From positions 62,001 to 126,000 of the forward strand of contig JACKJW010000007.1 of assembly GCA_020637755.1 (NCBI GenBank): a stretch of 64,000 bases of DNA, read 5' to 3'. The position numbers and the translations under genes were made by a program. Numbering within the stretch: the first letter of the stretch is position 1; every line of letters begins with the position of its first letter. The stretch comes from Brucellaceae bacterium. GTDB taxonomy: Bacteria > Pseudomonadota > Alphaproteobacteria > Rhizobiales > Rhizobiaceae. Shown here in pieces: positions 61,320 through 64,000 of the stretch. The notes beneath the pieces were generated by a model. It had not been told where the DNA came from. It saw nothing but the letters and a program-made list of their open reading frames with translations, and ran no database searches.

Positions 61320-62783
61320 ATGGCCCATGTGACAGCCGACACCCTCAAGGACGGATTTGCCGGGAAGCACGGCCTGCTGGACGAGGAAGGCTTCCGCCGC
61401 GCCGCCGAAATCTGCGCGGAGATGGAGGCCGGTGAATTCGAGACCGTGCGCCTGTGCTTTGCCGACCAGCACGGCATCCTGCGTGGCAAGGCGCTGGTGG
61501 CCGAAGCGCTGGAAGGGGCCTTCCGCAACGGCGTCGCGATGACGTCCACGCTGCTGCTGAAGGACACCTCCCATCGCACCGTCTTCGATGTCTGGGAAGC
61601 CGACGCCGGGCTTGGCCGTGGCCTGATGACGGGGGCTTCGGACGTGGTGATGATCCCCGATCCGCGCACCTTCCGCGCCATTCCCTGGTCGCCGCATTCC
61701 GCCCTCATCCTGTGCGATCTTGCCCTGCCGGATGGTTCCACGCTGCGGCTGTCGCCACGGGCGATCCTGCGCAAGGCGGTGGCGAAACTGAACGAGGCCG
61801 GCTTCGATGCACTCTTCGGTCTGGAGCAGGAGTTCTTCGTCTTCGACGTCACCGAACCGCGCCTTGCCCATGGCGATGGCGGCATGCCCGCGCAGGGCCC
61901 GGAAACCGCACTTCTCGCCCATGGATACCAATATCTGACGGAAGCGCGTTACGACGCGCTGGAACCGGTGATGGACGAGATCCGCCGCGCCGCGCTCGCC
62001 TTCGGCCTGCCGGTCCGCTCCATGGAGGTGGAATTCGGCCCGAGCCAGTTCGAGTTCACCTTCGCGCCGCTGCGCCCCATGGCTGCCGCCGAAACCTCCG
62101 TGCTGTTCCGCCATTGCGTGAAATCCGTGGCGCAGCGTTCCGGCCTGCACGCCACTTTCATGTCGCGTCCGAAGGTGGAAAACGGCATGGCGAGCGGCTG
62201 GCACCTGCATCAGTCGGTGCAGGACATGGCGACGGGCCGGAACCTGTTCACGCCGCAGGCCGGGCGCGAGCTGACCGCCACAGCGTCGGCCTGGGTCACC
62301 GGGCTGCTCACCCACGCGGCAAGCGGCACGCTGCTCACCACGCCGACCGTCAACGGATACAAGCGCTATCTCGCCGCCCAACTCGCACCCGACCGCATTC
62401 AGTGGGCCCATGACAACAAGGGCGCGATGATCCGGGCGCTGATCGCCGCAGGCGATCCGGCGGCGCGCATCGAAAACCGCTCGCCTGAACCGGCGGCCAA
62501 TCCGTTCCTTGCCATCGCGGGCCAGGTTCTGGCCGGCCTCGACGGTATCGAAAAGCAATTGGAGGCACCGGCACCGGTGGAAACACCCTACGCGGGTGAA
62601 GCCGAACGGTTGCCGCGCAATCTGGGCGCGGCCATCGAGGCCTTTGCAGCCAGCGCCTTCTGGCGCGAGGTTCTGGGCGCGGATGTGACCGGCTGGCTAA
62701 CCCGCATCAAGCGCGCCGAATGGGACCGCTACCTCGCTGACATTTCCGACTGGGAACAGCGCGAATATTTTTCGCTGTTTTGA
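61320..62783 (+). CDS. Glutamine-synthetase-like gamma-glutamyl ligase
   Basis: A 487-residue member of the glutamine synthetase superfamily, not housekeeping GlnA. Active-site blocks are FGLEQEFFVF (metal Glu), SMEVEFGPSQFEFTF, GWHLHQSV (metal/ATP His) and RIENRSPEPAANPFLAIA. Relatives such as PuuA, IpuC and the aniline-pathway ligases join glutamate to amines using ATP. ATG 61320 follows the Rieske stop by seven bases, so the two are one operon. The likely chemistry is gamma-glutamylation of an amine before or after oxygenation. The amine is not known. Confidence 0.85.
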   Translation: MAHVTADTLKDGFAGKHGLLDEEGFRRAAEICAEMEAGEFETVRLCFADQHGILRGKALVAEALEGAFRNGVAMTSTLLLKDTSHRTVFDVWEADAGLGRGLMTGASDVVMIPDPRTFRAIPWSPHSALILCDLALPDGSTLRLSPRAILRKAVAKLNEAGFDALFGLEQEFFVFDVTEPRLAHGDGGMPAQGPETALLAHGYQYLTEARYDALEPVMDEIRRAALAFGLPVRSMEVEFGPSQFEFTFAPLRPMAAAETSVLFRHCVKSVAQRSGLHATFMSRPKVENGMASGWHLHQSVQDMATGRNLFTPQAGRELTATASAWVTGLLTHAASGTLLTTPTVNGYKRYLAAQLAPDRIQWAHDNKGAMIRALIAAGDPAARIENRSPEPAANPFLAIAGQVLAGLDGIEKQLEAPAPVETPYAGEAERLPRNLGAAIEAFAASAFWREVLGADVTGWLTRIKRAEWDRYLADISDWEQREYFSLF

Positions 62784-62786
62784 AGA

Positions 62787-63962
62787 TCACGCCACGGCCG
62801 CCGCAGCAGCCAGCCCGGCTTCGATGTCGGCCTTCAGGTCGGCGGCGTCCTCCAGCCCCACCTGAAGCCGGATCACGGGGCCGCCATAATCCTTGCGGCT
62901 GACGGTGCGGTCGCCGAGCCACACATGGACGGCGAGGCTCTCATGCCCGCCCCAGCTATAGCCGAGGCCGAAGATCGACAGCGCGTCGAGGAAGGCATGG
63001 GCCTTTGCCGCGCCGCCGCCGTCGAGCACAATGGAGAACAGGCCGGACGCACCGGAGAAATCGCGCTTCCATAGCTCGTGGCCGGGAAAGGACGGCAGAG
63101 CAGGGTGCAGCACGTCCTTCACGCCGGACTGGCCCTCCAGCCATTGCGCCAGGTGCAATGCGCTTTGCTGGTGGCGCTCCAGCCGGATGCCCATGGTCTT
63201 CAGGCCACGCTGGACCATGTAGACGTCATCGGGTCCCGCGCAGGTGCCGAGCGTGATGAACCCATCATGCAATTGCTCCCAGCAGCGCTCATTCGCCGAC
63301 ACCGTGCCTAGCAGTACGTCGGAGTGGCCGCCAGGATATTTCGTCGCCGCATGAACGGAGATGTCGACGCCGAAATCAAGCGGCCTGAAATAGACAGGCG
63401 TCGCCCAGGTGTTATCCATCATCACCACCGCGCCACGGGCGTGCGCTACGGCTGCGATCGCCGGGATGTCCTGCATCTCGAAGGTGTTGGAGCCGGGCGA
63501 TTCCGTCCAGACCACCTTGGTGTTCGGCCGCATCAGGGCCTCGATGCCCGCCCCGATCTCCGGGTCGTAATATTCGGTCTCGACGCCAAGGCGCTTCAGC
63601 ATGGTATCGGCGAAACGGCGGGTCGGATTGTAGACCGAATCGACCACCAGCAAGTGATCACCCGCCGACAGGAAGGCGAGCAGAGGCACGGTCACGGCGG
63701 CCAGCCCCGACGGCACGCAGATTGTACCGGCCGAGCCTTCCAGCGCGTTGATGGCGTCGCCAAGCGCATCCGAGGTCGGCGTGCCGCGTGTGCCATAGGT
63801 ATATTTCTGCGCCCGGTTCACCATGGTCGCGCTGTCGGGAAACAGCACCGTGGAGGCATGCACCACCGGCGGCTGCACGAAACCATGGAAGGAGCGCGGA
63901 TCATGACCTGCATGGGCAAGCCGCGTGTTGATACCGCTGTTGTGGCCCTTGTTCGCGCTCAT
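62787..63962 (-). CDS. metC: Cystathionine beta-lyase (Cys/Met metabolism PLP enzyme)
   Basis: A 391-residue PLP enzyme that would cleave cystathionine to homocysteine, pyruvate and ammonia. Motifs include YGTRGTPTSDALGDAINALE, the PLP Asp region VMMDNTWATPVYF and the Schiff-base Lys in HAATKYPGGHSDVL. ATG 63962 (MSANKGHNSG) with GGGGA upstream is preferred; ATG 63986 is in frame. It converges on the glutamine-synthetase-like gene with 3 bp between stops. MetB or a related lyase cannot be excluded. Confidence 0.88.
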   Translation of the reverse strand: MSANKGHNSGINTRLAHAGHDPRSFHGFVQPPVVHASTVLFPDSATMVNRAQKYTYGTRGTPTSDALGDAINALEGSAGTICVPSGLAAVTVPLLAFLSAGDHLLVVDSVYNPTRRFADTMLKRLGVETEYYDPEIGAGIEALMRPNTKVVWTESPGSNTFEMQDIPAIAAVAHARGAVVMMDNTWATPVYFRPLDFGVDISVHAATKYPGGHSDVLLGTVSANERCWEQLHDGFITLGTCAGPDDVYMVQRGLKTMGIRLERHQQSALHLAQWLEGQSGVKDVLHPALPSFPGHELWKRDFSGASGLFSIVLDGGGAAKAHAFLDALSIFGLGYSWGGHESLAVHVWLGDRTVSRKDYGGPVIRLQVGLEDAADLKADIEAGLAAAAAVA

Positions 63963-64000
63963 TGTGGTCCCCGTTCGTTTGATCATTTCCTCATAACCTG

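Overview
The window is GC-rich chromosomal DNA from an alphaproteobacterium, most likely of the Hyphomicrobiales (Rhizobiales), near Mesorhizobium, Aminobacter or Pseudaminobacter. The placement rests on housekeeping gene order (ileS-lipoprotein-tadA-rluB-rsmD-two M16 peptidases; pmbA-cysQ-like-DUF4170-acyltransferase-waaA-lpxK-DUF2093-mutL) and on sox and bigR loci arranged as in that group. No rRNA, tRNA or CRISPR was seen. Genus is inferred, not shown.

Region 1 (1-18.7 kb) is core genome: translation and RNA modification, periplasmic proteases, a Kef-type antiporter, lipid A/Kdo assembly and MutL. Region 2 (18.7-30.5 kb) is an aromatic-acid island. A MarR regulator and truncated globin diverge from hmgA, a fumarylacetoacetase-family gene, a degenerate metallo-beta-lactamase-fold gene, a small membrane protein, a flavin hydroxylase, a DUF2783 protein and a TRAP transporter. 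The likely flow is hydroxyphenylacetate-type acid to homogentisate to central metabolism. An IS110-family element with a candidate bridge RNA separates the hydroxylase from DUF2783. The missing pathway gene, a maleylacetoacetate isomerase, lies at 59.2 kb.

Region 3 (30.5-36.9 kb) handles sulfide and persulfide: SulP permease, a rhodanese-like/SQR fusion, a stand-alone rhodanese-like protein, a persulfide dioxygenase, split YeeE transporters and the divergent repressor BigR. Region 4 (36.9-44.4 kb) is a five-gene acyl-CoA beta-oxidation operon matching pimFABCD order, with a palindromic operator upstream.

Region 5 (44.5-58.9 kb) is a complete Sox thiosulfate-oxidation locus: soxT, soxR and soxS on one strand, soxVWXYZABCDEF on the other, bounded by a metallo-hydrolase and a second YeeE transporter. 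Hairpins lie in the Z-A, A-B, B-C and D-E gaps. SoxR and BigR are paralogs with matching cysteine pairs, and their promoters carry similar ATGTG..CACAT words. Region 6 (59.2-64 kb) holds maiA, a Rieske oxygenase, a glutamine-synthetase-like ligase and a convergent cystathionine beta-lyase; the oxygenase-ligase pair is the least explained unit here.
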